From assembly GCA_025352795.1 (NCBI GenBank), contig JANXSF010000050.1, positions 1 to 64,000 on the forward strand: 64,000 nucleotides of DNA. Direction: 5' to 3'. The DNA comes from Acidobacteriota bacterium. Its GTDB lineage: Bacteria; Acidobacteriota; Terriglobia; Bryobacterales; Bryobacteraceae. Below, piece by piece: positions 1-7,816 of this stretch. Made by a program: the position numbers and the translations under genes. The notes under the pieces are model-generated. The model ran no database searches. It was not told the DNA's origin and saw nothing but the letters and a program-made list of their open reading frames with translations. Each line of letters opens with the position of its first letter. The stretch's first letter is position 1.

Positions 1-140
1 CTGCGGAAGGTGTTCTTCGGGTTATGCTTGGACAGCGTTTTGGTGATCGCCGCCGTCAGCGTGGTCTTGCCGTGATCAATGTGGCCGATGGTGCCGATGT
101 TTACGTGCGGTTTGGATCGATCAAATTTTTCCTTAGCCAT
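1..140 (-). CDS. tuf: Elongation factor Tu, N-terminal part (cut by window edge)
   Basis: The first 46 codons of EF-Tu, the GTPase that delivers aminoacyl-tRNA to the ribosome. The visible N-terminus begins [20 protein letters not shown] and continues into the P-loop [13 protein letters not shown], which is diagnostic for the translational GTPases and matches EF-Tu rather than EF-G or IF2. The ATG is at 138-140. The remaining part of the gene lies beyond the left edge. Two tRNA genes (Thr and Tyr) precede it on the same strand, the tRNA-tufB arrangement known from many bacteria, so they are probably co-transcribed. Confidence 0.97.
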   Translation of the reverse strand, partial: MAKEKFDRSKPHVNIGTIGHIDHGKTTLTAAITKTLSKHNPKNTFR

Positions 141-208
141 GGGTTCTCCTACGATGTTAAGGTCTACGGGCTGGTTGCCCGACCTTGTGTAGATTGAAGC
201 GGAAACTA

Positions 209-284
<76 letters not shown>

Positions 285-335
285 CCGTTAACTTAAACTT
301 GCCCTATCCGACTGGTAAACCAACCCGGAGATGAA

Positions 336-421
336 TGGTGGACAGGGAAGGATTCGAACCTTCGTAGCCCGAAGGCGGCGGGTTTACAGCCCGCTGCTTT
401 TGACCGCTCAGCCACCTGTCC
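336..421 (-). tRNA. tRNA-Tyr (anticodon GTA)
   Basis: An 86-base class II tRNA on the minus strand. The acceptor arm GGACAGG pairs with CCTGTCC and is followed by A and an encoded CCA. The anticodon stem GCGGG/CCCGC surrounds the loop CTGTAAA, so the anticodon is GTA. A long variable arm, typical of tRNA-Tyr in bacteria, is present. It is 51 bases upstream of the tRNA-Thr gene and likely in the same transcript as tuf. Confidence 0.97.
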
Positions 422-528
422 AGGAACTCCTCAAAAAGGGCACTCAATTCACAGACAAGCACTTACGGGCAAGCGTCTGTAAGCAAGCAATTTTAGTTTA
501 GCATAGAGTTTTGATTTGATGAGAAAGT

Positions 529-558
529 TTGACGGTGCCCTCTCCGCTTTTCTACAAT
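529..558 (+). promoter_or_regulatory. Sigma-70-type promoter of tRNA-Gly
   Basis: TTGACG at 529-534 and TACAAT at 553-558 are separated by 18 bases. The -10 box ends 12 bases before the tRNA-Gly gene, so transcription would start at or just upstream of the mature 5' end. Confidence 0.75.
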
Positions 559-570
559 AGAGAAGGTAGT

Positions 571-645
571 GCGGGGGTAACTCAATGGTAGAGTCACAGC
601 CTTCCAAGCTGTTGGTTGCCGGTTCGATCCCGGTCCCCCGCTCCA
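571..645 (+). tRNA. tRNA-Gly (anticodon TCC)
   Basis: A 75-base cloverleaf on the plus strand. The acceptor arm GCGGGGG pairs with CCCCCGC, followed by T and an encoded CCA. The anticodon stem ACAGC/GCTGT encloses the loop CTTCCAA, giving TCC (glycine). The T-arm reads GGTTCGATCCC. It diverges from the tRNA-Tyr/tRNA-Thr/tuf unit and has its own promoter just upstream. The 250 bases after it, up to the next gene, show no supportable feature. Confidence 0.97.
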
Positions 646-896
646 TCCTCAAAACAACACCAAGCTGAAATCGTACAAGTTCCCATCGATTGCTGACCTA
701 AGAGAAAATACTGCGATGCGATGATCGCAACCTGGGGTGCTTCGGAAGACCAGCTCATGGGCGAGTACAAGAAAATTCAGCGCACCACACGTGAGAAGAA
801 GCGTACTGGTAAGTAGAGCACTTGTGCTCGATGCTACTTTTGAATCGGGCAGTGCGCTTAGTGTCTCGTCCTTAATCCCGTTCAATCGAATGGAGA

Positions 897-1799
897 CTAT
901 TTCACTGCTGGCTTCAGAAGTTGCTGGACCAGATCTTTCAGCGTGGACAGATCATCGCTGCCGTCTCCTGCATATCGGATCACACCTTCGCGATCAACAA
1001 CCACATAGAGTGGGATTGCAAATTTCACACCCTGCATGTTGCCAACCATCTTCCATAGAAAATCTTTTTCACCTTGAGCTCGAATCACTTGAGGGAATGA
1101 CAATGCCTTTTCTCGGATGAGTTTTTCAGCCGCCACACGACGCTCTGGCTCGTCTACGTTGATGCCGATTACCACTACATCGTTTTGATGATCGCGGGCA
1201 ACTGAATCCATTGCTACCAGCTTGGCAACGCAAGGAGCACACCAGGATGCCCAAAAGTCGATGATGTGTATCTTGCCACGGAAATCGGAGGAGCGAATCA
1301 ACTTGCCTTCGTTGGTTTCTACCGAAAACAACGGGATCGGTGTATTGATCGTTGGTACCGTTAAAGTCGAGACTCGGAAAGTAATGGACAGACCTGATGG
1401 GTCAAGTTCGGCGACTTGTAGGGGCAGCCCACAGACATCCATAATCTCTTCCAGCTTGCGGTATTCGCCAGCACCGTAAAGTCTCCCATCGTTGTTTAAG
1501 TCCAAACCAATCGTTGTTCCTTTCGTGGAGTCGTTGCGATCAAATACGCCATCTCCGTTAAGGTCCAGAACCATCAGTCCCATCTCGCAACCGGGAAGTT
1601 TCAGCCTGCCTTCTGCGCGATAGACTGGCTCCCAGTAAAGATCTTCGCGAGTCTTGCCATCTCTTTCTGACCTGTCATAACTCAGAAGGTATGGTAAGGA
1701 TTTGAACGATCCAAGGGTACGTTTGATCAGAACCAACGATTTCTGACGGTTCAACAAAACCATTGACGACGGCTCCGCATCGGGAAGGTGCACCACCAC
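897..1799 (-). CDS. TlpA-like thioredoxin-fold protein (C-terminal part of a probable frameshifted gene)
   Basis: The C-terminal half is a TlpA/AhpC-type thioredoxin fold with the active-site motif FWASWCAPC near residue 188, so it is expected to act on thiols outside the cytoplasm. Ahead of it is an acidic stretch with D-N-G-D calcium-loop-like patterns (LDLNGDGVFD, LDLNNDGRLYG). The start given (GTG at 1797-1799) is formal only. The protein has no signal peptide here, but one is encoded in another frame just upstream (1675-2031), and this frame is open back to a TGA about 30 bases before the GTG. The two segments most likely form one secreted protein broken by a single-base shift at about 1800-1830. 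Confidence 0.75.
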   Translation of the reverse strand: MVVHLPDAEPSSMVLLNRQKSLVLIKRTLGSFKSLPYLLSYDRSERDGKTREDLYWEPVYRAEGRLKLPGCEMGLMVLDLNGDGVFDRNDSTKGTTIGLDLNNDGRLYGAGEYRKLEEIMDVCGLPLQVAELDPSGLSITFRVSTLTVPTINTPIPLFSVETNEGKLIRSSDFRGKIHIIDFWASWCAPCVAKLVAMDSVARDHQNDVVVIGINVDEPERRVAAEKLIREKALSFPQVIRAQGEKDFLWKMVGNMQGVKFAIPLYVVVDREGVIRYAGDGSDDLSTLKDLVQQLLKPAVK

Positions 1800-2031
1800 G
1801 CCGAGTAATGGAGCAGGTGTTCGCTCCAGGCTTAGCTTTCAGGCCCCCTGGCAGAGTCGCTTCCAGGTGGCCCAATGCGCCAGTCTGTATCCTGAATCCG
1901 AGGCTCATCCCTTGCATTGTGCCAGTGGTAATGTGCAGGGGCACTTGCATTCGTTGCTCTGAAACGACGTTTGACGGCGGCTGAGCTATTGCTTCTAACG
2001 TCACGAACAAGAGTCCAAGAACTCTGAGCAT
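1675..2031 (-). pseudogene. Signal peptide and N-terminal part of the frameshifted TlpA-like protein
   Basis: The frame starts at ATG 2029-2031 with a clear signal peptide (MLRVLGLLFVTLEAIAQ). It continues as a plausible secreted domain to about residue 70 (LPGGLKAKPG). After that point the sequence looks like out-of-frame read-through of the TlpA-like gene, and it ends at 1675 inside that gene. I interpret 897-2031 as one gene carrying a frameshift. Whether the shift is real or a sequencing error cannot be told from the sequence. Confidence 0.6.
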
Positions 2032-2059
2032 TCGTTTACTCCGTTGTGGTCAGTTGACC

Positions 2060-2536
2060 CTAAGCTTGCGGCTTAAAGTACAGCGTCATCCCAGCACCAA
2101 CCGCAGCCATGATCATCCCAACAAACAGCAGTGGATTCGGGGAATCCTTGGGCGGATGCTGATACATAGAGAACAACACATTAATCACCGGAGCGCCGCC
2201 AAAAACAATGGGCATTACGTAGTTAGGAATGCCACCGTTGCGAAATGCAAAAATAATGAAAATCGCACCCAGCGCTCCCAAAGTGCCGCCCAGAGTCGCC
2301 GCCGTCACACCACCGGAATTGAAATTGTTGAGCCCACCTTGCGACCCCAACATGATCACCGGAACAATCACGCCCATCAGGAAATAGGCAACTCCAACGC
2401 ACAACAACGCCTTAAAGGGATTCCCCAGCGCTGCTTGGCCTTTATGCAGAATCGGGCCGTAAATGCCCCACGAAAGCGCCGCTCCCAGAGCGAATAGCAT
2501 CCAGATCATGGAACGTTTTTTCTCCTTATCAGCCAT
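2060..2536 (-). CDS. Small multi-pass membrane protein, DMT/EamA-like in character
   Basis: 158 residues with about four or five hydrophobic helices (starting near residues 10, 40, 80, 105 and 135). The Gly/Ala-rich helices and motif WGIYGPILHKGQ resemble half of a drug/metabolite-type transporter, but I cannot name a family with confidence. The charged N-terminus MADKEKKRS fits a cytoplasmic start. It lies downstream of the DUF4412-like secreted protein on the same strand, with a 21-base gap, so the two are probably co-transcribed. Confidence 0.7.
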   Translation of the reverse strand: MADKEKKRSMIWMLFALGAALSWGIYGPILHKGQAALGNPFKALLCVGVAYFLMGVIVPVIMLGSQGGLNNFNSGGVTAATLGGTLGALGAIFIIFAFRNGGIPNYVMPIVFGGAPVINVLFSMYQHPPKDSPNPLLFVGMIMAAVGAGMTLYFKPQA

Positions 2537-2557
2537 GTAGGGTCGATTGTAGCATCC

Positions 2558-3637
2558 TTACCGGCGTAAAGACTTTTCTGCCTTGTTCTCTATCTGTTTG
2601 AAGCCCGCTGGAACTGCCAGCTTTGAAACATCCGCTGTGGCCGAAATCGAAGTTGTGGTGAGTGTCATTTCCGACATCACACCTGCTTCCGCATCTGGAA
2701 CCTTGGCAGTTGCCGCTTGCGCTTTGGGGGCAGCGGCATCTGCTTCCGCCTTTCTGCGACCTCGTGACAAACCACCCAGACCGGCCGCACCAATTCCACC
2801 AAACTTCCCTAACCTGCTGGCAACAGCACTGGCAACGCTTTGTTCAGCAGCATCTTCCGTCGAAGTTTTTATGTCTGTACCCATATCGGCTCTGGCTTTT
2901 GCGCCCGCTTCTGACGCTTGCGCCATCTGCGCCGTCATCTCTGGCGACATCATCATTTTTGTCACTGACATCAAATGAAAGCCTTCCATGCTGCCCGCCT
3001 TGCTAGCCATTGCGGCCATCGCTTTGGCGGTTTGGGGATTTGCCTGAATGCTGCGGAATGTGTCTGCCGAAAAACCAATTTTGGTAGCCATACGCCGATG
3101 GAAATCCATCATCTCTTTGCCTGCGGGGACGTCCTTTGAAAGCCAAATGTGATTTTCCATCTTGGTGTCTACACCCTGGCCAGATTTGGGGTCGGCCATT
3201 TTCATCACAATGGTCATCACTACTTCACGAGCCGAGTATCCCGAAATCATTTTTGTATTGCCAGTCTCATTCACTTGAACATCGTAGGTCATGTCCACTT
3301 GATTCTTTTTCCCAGCATCGGAAACGTTGTTGAGCATTTTTTCATACATGGCTTTCATCTCGGCAAAAGTCATTACTGAATAGGTGCTCGATTTGTAGTC
3401 CACATTGGTGATGGTCTCTTTATCCAGATCCCAAATCATCCCAGAGTCTTTGGAGATGTGGGCCATGCGATTGCCTTTAATCACAGTGGTGGAATCGATG
3501 GGTTGTTTCAATCGGCCAGAGAAAGGCATTTTCAGCAATGCACCTCCAGTCATTTGAGTGGTCTGTTGATAGGTGATTTCGGCTTGGGCGGTAATGGCCA
3601 AAACGACCGAGAGAAAGGATAAGGGAAGAGTTTTCAT
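2558..3637 (-). CDS. Secreted protein, DUF4412-like
   Basis: About 359 residues from ATG 3635-3637, chosen because it gives a clean signal peptide (MKTLPLSFLSVVLAITAQA) and has AGGAC six bases upstream. An in-frame start 33 bases earlier would put charged residues ahead of the signal. The mature part has a beta-rich N-terminal half (ITYQQTTQMTGG...) reminiscent of DUF4412 outer-membrane-lipoprotein-carrier-like domains, a Met-rich central helix region, and an Ala/Lys-rich, low-complexity stretch near the C-terminus. Function unknown; likely periplasmic. Confidence 0.7.
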   Translation of the reverse strand: MKTLPLSFLSVVLAITAQAEITYQQTTQMTGGALLKMPFSGRLKQPIDSTTVIKGNRMAHISKDSGMIWDLDKETITNVDYKSSTYSVMTFAEMKAMYEKMLNNVSDAGKKNQVDMTYDVQVNETGNTKMISGYSAREVVMTIVMKMADPKSGQGVDTKMENHIWLSKDVPAGKEMMDFHRRMATKIGFSADTFRSIQANPQTAKAMAAMASKAGSMEGFHLMSVTKMMMSPEMTAQMAQASEAGAKARADMGTDIKTSTEDAAEQSVASAVASRLGKFGGIGAAGLGGLSRGRRKAEADAAAPKAQAATAKVPDAEAGVMSEMTLTTTSISATADVSKLAVPAGFKQIENKAEKSLRR

Positions 3638-3712
3638 AAGTTTGTCCTTGCTACATTGCAGTTTATCCAAAAACGGTGCCGTCTGGTGCTATACAATTAC
3701 TTAGAACTACGA

Positions 3713-4150
3713 ATGAACGACATTACCGTCCACCCCAGTATTAAGCCAATTCTGCCGCACTACCTATTGAGCGCTGTGCTTTTCATAATCGTTGTGGGTT
3801 GGTTAAGTTATAGCGGGTCACCTCTTTGGTGGCTGGTGATTCTGCCACTTTTGGTTGCCCTGTGGGCAGTTGCAAAGCATATTACATTGCGAACCACCCG
3901 GTTGGTAATTGAAGGTGACCTGATTAAATATGAATCCGGTTTCGCTTCCAAGCAACAACGGACCATTGTGATTCAGAAGCTGCAGGACGTGCGGGTGGAT
4001 CAATCGGTAATGGAACGCATGTTTGGAATTGGAAGTCTGACGTTGGAGACAGCCGGGGAAAGCAGTCGGCTGACAATTGAAGGGATTGATAATCCCGGAC
4101 GCATCGCGGAAATGCTTCATGAGAAAATGCAGCATCACGGACAACCGTAA
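3713..4150 (+). CDS. Membrane-anchored bacterial PH domain protein (YdbS/YdbT type)
   Basis: 145 residues from ATG 3713. Two membrane helices lie near residues 18-36 and 40-56, followed by a bPH_2 domain (RTTRLVIEGDLIKYESG, then IVIQKLQDVRVDQSVMERMFGIGSLTLET), which matches the YdbS/YdbT family pattern of two helices plus a PH fold. An upstream in-frame ATG at 3656 adds 19 residues but overlaps the promoter side of the divergent gene, so the internal start is preferred. A gap of 37 bases precedes the SDR gene on the same strand. Confidence 0.8.
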   Translation: MNDITVHPSIKPILPHYLLSAVLFIIVVGWLSYSGSPLWWLVILPLLVALWAVAKHITLRTTRLVIEGDLIKYESGFASKQQRTIVIQKLQDVRVDQSVMERMFGIGSLTLETAGESSRLTIEGIDNPGRIAEMLHEKMQHHGQP

Positions 4151-4187
4151 TTAAAATTTCGCTGCTTCGCGAATGGAAAAAGGAAAA

Positions 4188-4943
4188 ATGGCAAAAACCC
4201 TGGAAGGTAAAGTAGCAGTGGTAACTGGCGCAAGCCGCGGACTTGGACGAGCTATGTCGGTAGCGTTCGCGCAGGCAGGTGGCAAGGTTGCTATCGTCGG
4301 TCGGGACAAAGCGATGTTGGCGGAAACAGTAAAATTGTGCGCCGAAGCGGGTTCTGAAGGGGTCGCCTTCACCGCCGACGTCACCAGCGAAACGGACATG
4401 GCTCAACTGGAAAAAGACGTCATGGCCCATTTCGGTCGCGTCGATATTCTGGTAAACAATGCTGGCATTAACATTCGCAAAAACATTGACGAGTTCACGC
4501 TTGACGAATGGAACTCCGTACTTACCACCAACCTGACCAGTGCCTTCTTGTTGTGCCGAGCCTTTGTGCCGCATATGAAAGGCAAAGGCTGGGGACGCAT
4601 CCTCAACATGACCTCCATCATGAGCCATGTGTCGCTGGGTGGTCGCGGAGCTTACTCATCGAGCAAGGCAGCGCTACTGGGACTGACCAAGGCACTGGCA
4701 ATGGAACTGGCACCGGAAGGCATATGTGTGGTGGGCATCAGTCCCGGACCCTTTGCCACTGAGATGAATATTCCGTTGATGAACAACCCGGAGTTGAACA
4801 AGCAGTTCCTTTCAAAAATCCCTGCAGGCAAGTGGGGCCAGCCGAAAGACATCGGCGCCTTGGCTGCGTTCCTTTGCTCCGATGCGGCTGATTTCATCAC
4901 CGGTACCGATATTCTGATTGACGGCGGCTGGTGCGCTCAATGA
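4188..4943 (+). CDS. SDR-family oxidoreductase (FabG/KduD-like)
   Basis: 251 residues from ATG 4188, chosen over an ATG 15 bases earlier because AAGGA lies five bases before it. A classical short-chain dehydrogenase: NAD(P)-binding TGASRGLG near residue 14, NNAG near residue 90, catalytic Ser in MTSIMSH and YSSSK at about 156-160, C-terminal DGGW. Overall closest in style to gluconate 5-dehydrogenase / 2-dehydro-3-deoxy-D-gluconate 5-dehydrogenase and FabG; the substrate cannot be fixed. The neighbouring sugar-binding lipoprotein and Ldh2-type dehydrogenase suggest sugar-acid metabolism. Confidence 0.88.
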   Translation: MAKTLEGKVAVVTGASRGLGRAMSVAFAQAGGKVAIVGRDKAMLAETVKLCAEAGSEGVAFTADVTSETDMAQLEKDVMAHFGRVDILVNNAGINIRKNIDEFTLDEWNSVLTTNLTSAFLLCRAFVPHMKGKGWGRILNMTSIMSHVSLGGRGAYSSSKAALLGLTKALAMELAPEGICVVGISPGPFATEMNIPLMNNPELNKQFLSKIPAGKWGQPKDIGALAAFLCSDAADFITGTDILIDGGWCAQ

Positions 4944-5025
4944 TGTTTATGGGCAAGAGTAGGCAGACTGAAGGCTCAATGCCTCTTAGTAAGTGTTTGA
5001 GCGGAGCGTATCAGGCCTTTGAAGA

Positions 5026-5093
5026 ACCGCTCCCTCCCAGTCACGACTCGGTAGCGTCAGCAAGTAACCGAGCCGTGACCGCAAGGGAGCGGT
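5026..5093. repeat. Palindromic intergenic repeat, family B, copy 1
   Basis: A long imperfect inverted repeat. ACCGCTCCCT (5026-5035) and GTCACG-CTCGGT pair with ACCGAG-CGTGAC and AGGGAGCGGT (5084-5093), leaving a loop of about 11 bases. The same design occurs at 34191-34262. Intergenic, REP-like. Confidence 0.8.
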
Positions 5094-5164
5094 CTTATGA
5101 CCACAGGTTATCCCAAAAATCGTTGGAAATTCTACAAGGAAGCGGGGAAACTAAGTGGCATTGG

Positions 5165-5279
5165 GCTGAAGGCCTGCCCAACTATGGGATCCCTGCAGTT
5201 GCTGTTGAGAGTAGGCATGCTGAAGGCCCGCCCCACAGTATCCCTGCAGTTGAAAAGAGCAAGGCTGAGTGTCGGCACC
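5165..5279. repeat. Two diverged direct repeats of about 55 bases
   Basis: The units 5165-5218 and 5219-5279 both start GCTGAAGGCC(T/C)GCCC and both carry ATCCCTGCAGTTG about 25 bases in. A shorter related piece (TAGGCAGACTGAAGGC) is at about 4970-4985. They lie between two palindromic repeats and look like mosaic copies of the same intergenic material. Confidence 0.65.
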
Positions 5280-5287
5280 ATGCAATT

Positions 5288-5334
5288 GTGGGGCAGGCAG
5301 TTTTGCCTGCCAAGCCCGCTTGGCGGGCTTTCTT
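5288..5334. repeat. Double-hairpin intergenic repeat, family A, copy 1
   Basis: GTGGGGCAGGCA...TGCCTGCC (arms 5292-5299 and 5304-5311), immediately followed by AAGCCCGC/GCGGGCTT (5312-5319 and 5323-5330) and TCTT. The second hairpin with its T-rich tail also has the form of a rho-independent terminator for the upstream SDR gene. The reverse complement of the whole unit recurs at 34057-34103. Confidence 0.8.
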
Positions 5335-6310
5335 CTCCCCTTCCATTACAAGAAACCTATTACTAACCGCCTTGACAGCAACCATGCTGCTCATCACAGG
5401 CTGCAATCAAAACAAGCGAAAAGTGATTGCCGTAATCCCCAAAGGAACTTCCCACTTATTCTGGGTATCGGTTCAAGCCGGGGCACTATCCGCAGGCAAA
5501 GAATTCAACGTTGATATTGAATGGAACGGCCCTGCGGCAGAAACAGACTACACTCGTCAAATCCAAATTGTGGATAGCTGTATTGCCCGACATGTGGACG
5601 GCATCGTCCTCGCTGCCGGTGAGAAAAAAGCCCTGGTCGCACCCATGGAACGTGCTGTTGCTGCGGGCATTCCCGTAACTGTGTTCGATTCCGGTCTTGA
5701 ATCCGACAAATACATGACCTTTCTTGCAACCAATAATTATGAAGCAGGAAAGATGGCCGCAACCACACTGGCCAAGCTTCTAAATGACAAAGGCAAGATC
5801 GCCATGGTGGCCCATGAACCTGGCAGCCAATCCACCATGGATCGCGAACGCGGCTTTGAGGACTCGATCAAACAATCCTTCCCTGGCATGCAGATTGTTG
5901 CCACACAATTCGGCCATTCCGACCGTTCCAAAGCCATGGGTGCTACCGAAAATATTCTAACAGCCCATCCAGAACTGGACGGGATTTTTGCATCCTCCGA
6001 ACCCAGTTCCGTCGGAGCCTCGCTGGCTCTGAAATCGCGCAAGCTCAACGGTAAAGTGAAACTAGTCGCATTCGATTCCAGTGACGGCATGATTGAAGAT
6101 TTGCAAGCCGGTGTGATTGATGCCATGGTTGTTCAAGATCCGTTCCGAATGGGTCACGACGCCGTGAAGACCATCATCGACAAGTGGACCGGCAATCCGC
6201 CGCCGAAGCGCATTGACCTGAGTGCCCGCGTGGTTACCAAAGCCGATTTGGACAAGCCTGAGATTAAAGCGCTGCTGCATCCTGACGTGGAACAATACTT
6301 GAAAAAATGA
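5303..6310 (+). CDS. Sugar ABC-type substrate-binding lipoprotein (RbsB-like)
   Basis: A periplasmic-binding-protein fold of the ribose/galactose type: VIAVIPKGTSHLFWVSVQAG at the mature N-terminus, IVLAAGEKKALVAPMERA, GIPVTVFDSGL, HPELDGIFASSEPSS, VKLVAFDSSDG. The lipobox is LLITGC with the Cys codon at 5402-5404. The start is uncertain. The frame is open back to 4931, but the first 120 codons run through repeats and read as non-coding. TTG 5303 is the nearest usual start giving a long enough signal; ATT 5345 would give an ideal 20-residue lipoprotein signal, and ATG 5384 is too short. No permease or ATPase gene is adjacent. The stop overlaps the next ATG by four bases. Confidence 0.82.
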   Translation: MPAKPAWRAFFSPSITRNLLLTALTATMLLITGCNQNKRKVIAVIPKGTSHLFWVSVQAGALSAGKEFNVDIEWNGPAAETDYTRQIQIVDSCIARHVDGIVLAAGEKKALVAPMERAVAAGIPVTVFDSGLESDKYMTFLATNNYEAGKMAATTLAKLLNDKGKIAMVAHEPGSQSTMDRERGFEDSIKQSFPGMQIVATQFGHSDRSKAMGATENILTAHPELDGIFASSEPSSVGASLALKSRKLNGKVKLVAFDSSDGMIEDLQAGVIDAMVVQDPFRMGHDAVKTIIDKWTGNPPPKRIDLSARVVTKADLDKPEIKALLHPDVEQYLKK

Positions 6311-6750
6311 CCAGCCTTCCTGAACGTTTACAAACATGCGGATCATACGACGCCGCACTTACCTTGATTCTGACTGAGTTTACAGCCGACAGCGGCACCA
6401 TTCACCGCATTGGGGAAGATGGTGCGCTGCACTTGAAAGCGGCTAGTCAGGGCATCCCGGAAGTGGTGTTGAATATTGTTCGCATTGTTCCCATGGGCAA
6501 GGGCATGGCCGGATTGTGTGCCGAACGCGGCGAAGCAATCACCGCTTGCAACATCCAAAGCGATGCCAGTGGCGACGTTCGTCCTGGTGCTAGAGCCACG
6601 GGCATGGAAGGAGCAATCGTCGTTCCAATTTTCGATGGCGCAAAAGTGGTTGGAACTCTAGGCATCGCCAATCGAACAGAGCGGACTTTCAGCACGGATG
6701 AACAAGCGTTGTTGATTGCTGCTGGGCGCGTCCTATCTGGTCTCAACTAG
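6307..6750 (+). CDS. GAF domain protein
   Basis: 147 residues that are essentially one GAF domain: the helix SYDAALTLILTEFTADSGTIHRI, then GMAGLCAERGEAITACNI, MEGAIVVPIFDGAKVVGTLGI and a C-terminal helix. GAF domains bind small ligands or cyclic nucleotides and often regulate partners. It is translationally coupled at both ends (ATGA overlap with the binding protein; the next gene starts directly after its stop codon), so it probably senses a metabolite of this operon. No catalytic domain is attached. Confidence 0.85.
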   Translation: MTSLPERLQTCGSYDAALTLILTEFTADSGTIHRIGEDGALHLKAASQGIPEVVLNIVRIVPMGKGMAGLCAERGEAITACNIQSDASGDVRPGARATGMEGAIVVPIFDGAKVVGTLGIANRTERTFSTDEQALLIAAGRVLSGLN

Positions 6751-7800
6751 ATGGCAGCCACTGCCATCACGGTTTCACACGACAACCTGGAACTCTTCTC
6801 AAAACGCCTTCTGCTTGCTTCCGGTGTAATCGCTGAGCATGCGGATATCGTAGCCAAGTCCCTTGTTGCAGCGAATCTTCGTGGCGTTGATTCCCACGGT
6901 GTTCAACTGCTGGCCTACTATCTGCATCAGATTGTCGCAAAAAATATGCACGTCGAATCCGTTGGTGAGATCGCCACCGAATCCGGTGCAACCATGGCTT
7001 ACGATGCGCTGAATGGACTAGGCGCAGTGACTGCCGATCGTTGTTGTGAGCATGCCAACCGACTTGCTGCAACTTTTGGCATGGGCATGGTTACGGTGAA
7101 AAATGCTAACCACTTTGGTGCTTGTGCTTTCTGGGCGCAGCGACTTTCAGCCGCAGGCAACATTGGAATTGTGGTCTGCAATGCGTCCCCACTAGTTGCA
7201 CCGTGGCAAGGGAAAGAAGTCCGCTTTGGTACCAATCCAATTTGTATGGCCGTCCCCGGTGGAAAGTTTTTACTGGATATGGCCACTACCACGGTGGCCG
7301 CAAATCGCATCTATAAAGCGGTAACAAACCAGGAAACAACTATCCCACAAGGTTGGGCTCTGGATAGCGCTGGCCGCCCTACTACCGATCCGAAAGCTGC
7401 CCTGGCTGGTGGATTCGTCATGCCCCTAGGCGGATACAAAGGCTATGGCCTGGCGATCCTGGTGGAAATTCTTTGTGCCGTTTTGGGCGGCGGCGCCATG
7501 AGCACGGAATTGGGTGGCATACGCCTTCTGGACCGTCCCATGAATGCATCACACATGTTCTTGAGCATTGGCGTGAATCGCTTTTTGCCCAACGGTGAAT
7601 TTGAACAACGTATGGCCAAACTGGTAGCCATGTTGAAGTCAGTGGAACCTGCCGCAGACTTTGATGAAGTGTTGGTGGCGGGCGAACCTGAAGAACGGAT
7701 TGAGCAGCATCGGCTGGCCAACGGAATCCCCATTGAAACCGGTGTTTGGGATAAATTATGCGAACAAGCCACACGCCTTGCTGTCCCGCTGCCAGTCTGA
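6751..7800 (+). CDS. Ldh2/malate dehydrogenase-type NAD(P)-dependent oxidoreductase
   Basis: 349 residues, starting at the base after the stop of the GAF gene. It belongs to the malate/L-lactate dehydrogenase family 2 (Ldh2, YlbC/AllD, ComC), which is unrelated to classical LDH. Characteristic motifs: RGVDSHGVQLL near residue 45, the NHFGACAFWA block near 115, FGTNPICMAVP near 160, and GGYKGYGLAILVEIL near 230. The family reduces or oxidises 2-hydroxy/2-keto acids such as ureidoglycolate, malate, sulfolactate or 2,3-diketo-L-gulonate; the substrate cannot be resolved here. The genes around it suggest a sugar-acid or hydroxy-acid catabolic operon. Confidence 0.88.
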   Translation: MAATAITVSHDNLELFSKRLLLASGVIAEHADIVAKSLVAANLRGVDSHGVQLLAYYLHQIVAKNMHVESVGEIATESGATMAYDALNGLGAVTADRCCEHANRLAATFGMGMVTVKNANHFGACAFWAQRLSAAGNIGIVVCNASPLVAPWQGKEVRFGTNPICMAVPGGKFLLDMATTTVAANRIYKAVTNQETTIPQGWALDSAGRPTTDPKAALAGGFVMPLGGYKGYGLAILVEILCAVLGGGAMSTELGGIRLLDRPMNASHMFLSIGVNRFLPNGEFEQRMAKLVAMLKSVEPAADFDEVLVAGEPEERIEQHRLANGIPIETGVWDKLCEQATRLAVPLPV

Positions 7801-7816
7801 CGCTACAATAGAGCGA

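Noticed and set aside
737-1120. A 127-codon plus-strand frame downstream of tRNA-Gly
   Set aside because: It overlaps the TlpA-like gene in antisense and has no domain or ribosome site.
4931-5302. N-terminal 124-codon extension of the sugar-binding lipoprotein
   Set aside because: It runs through palindromic and direct repeats and precedes the lipobox by more than 150 residues, which a lipoprotein signal cannot accommodate.
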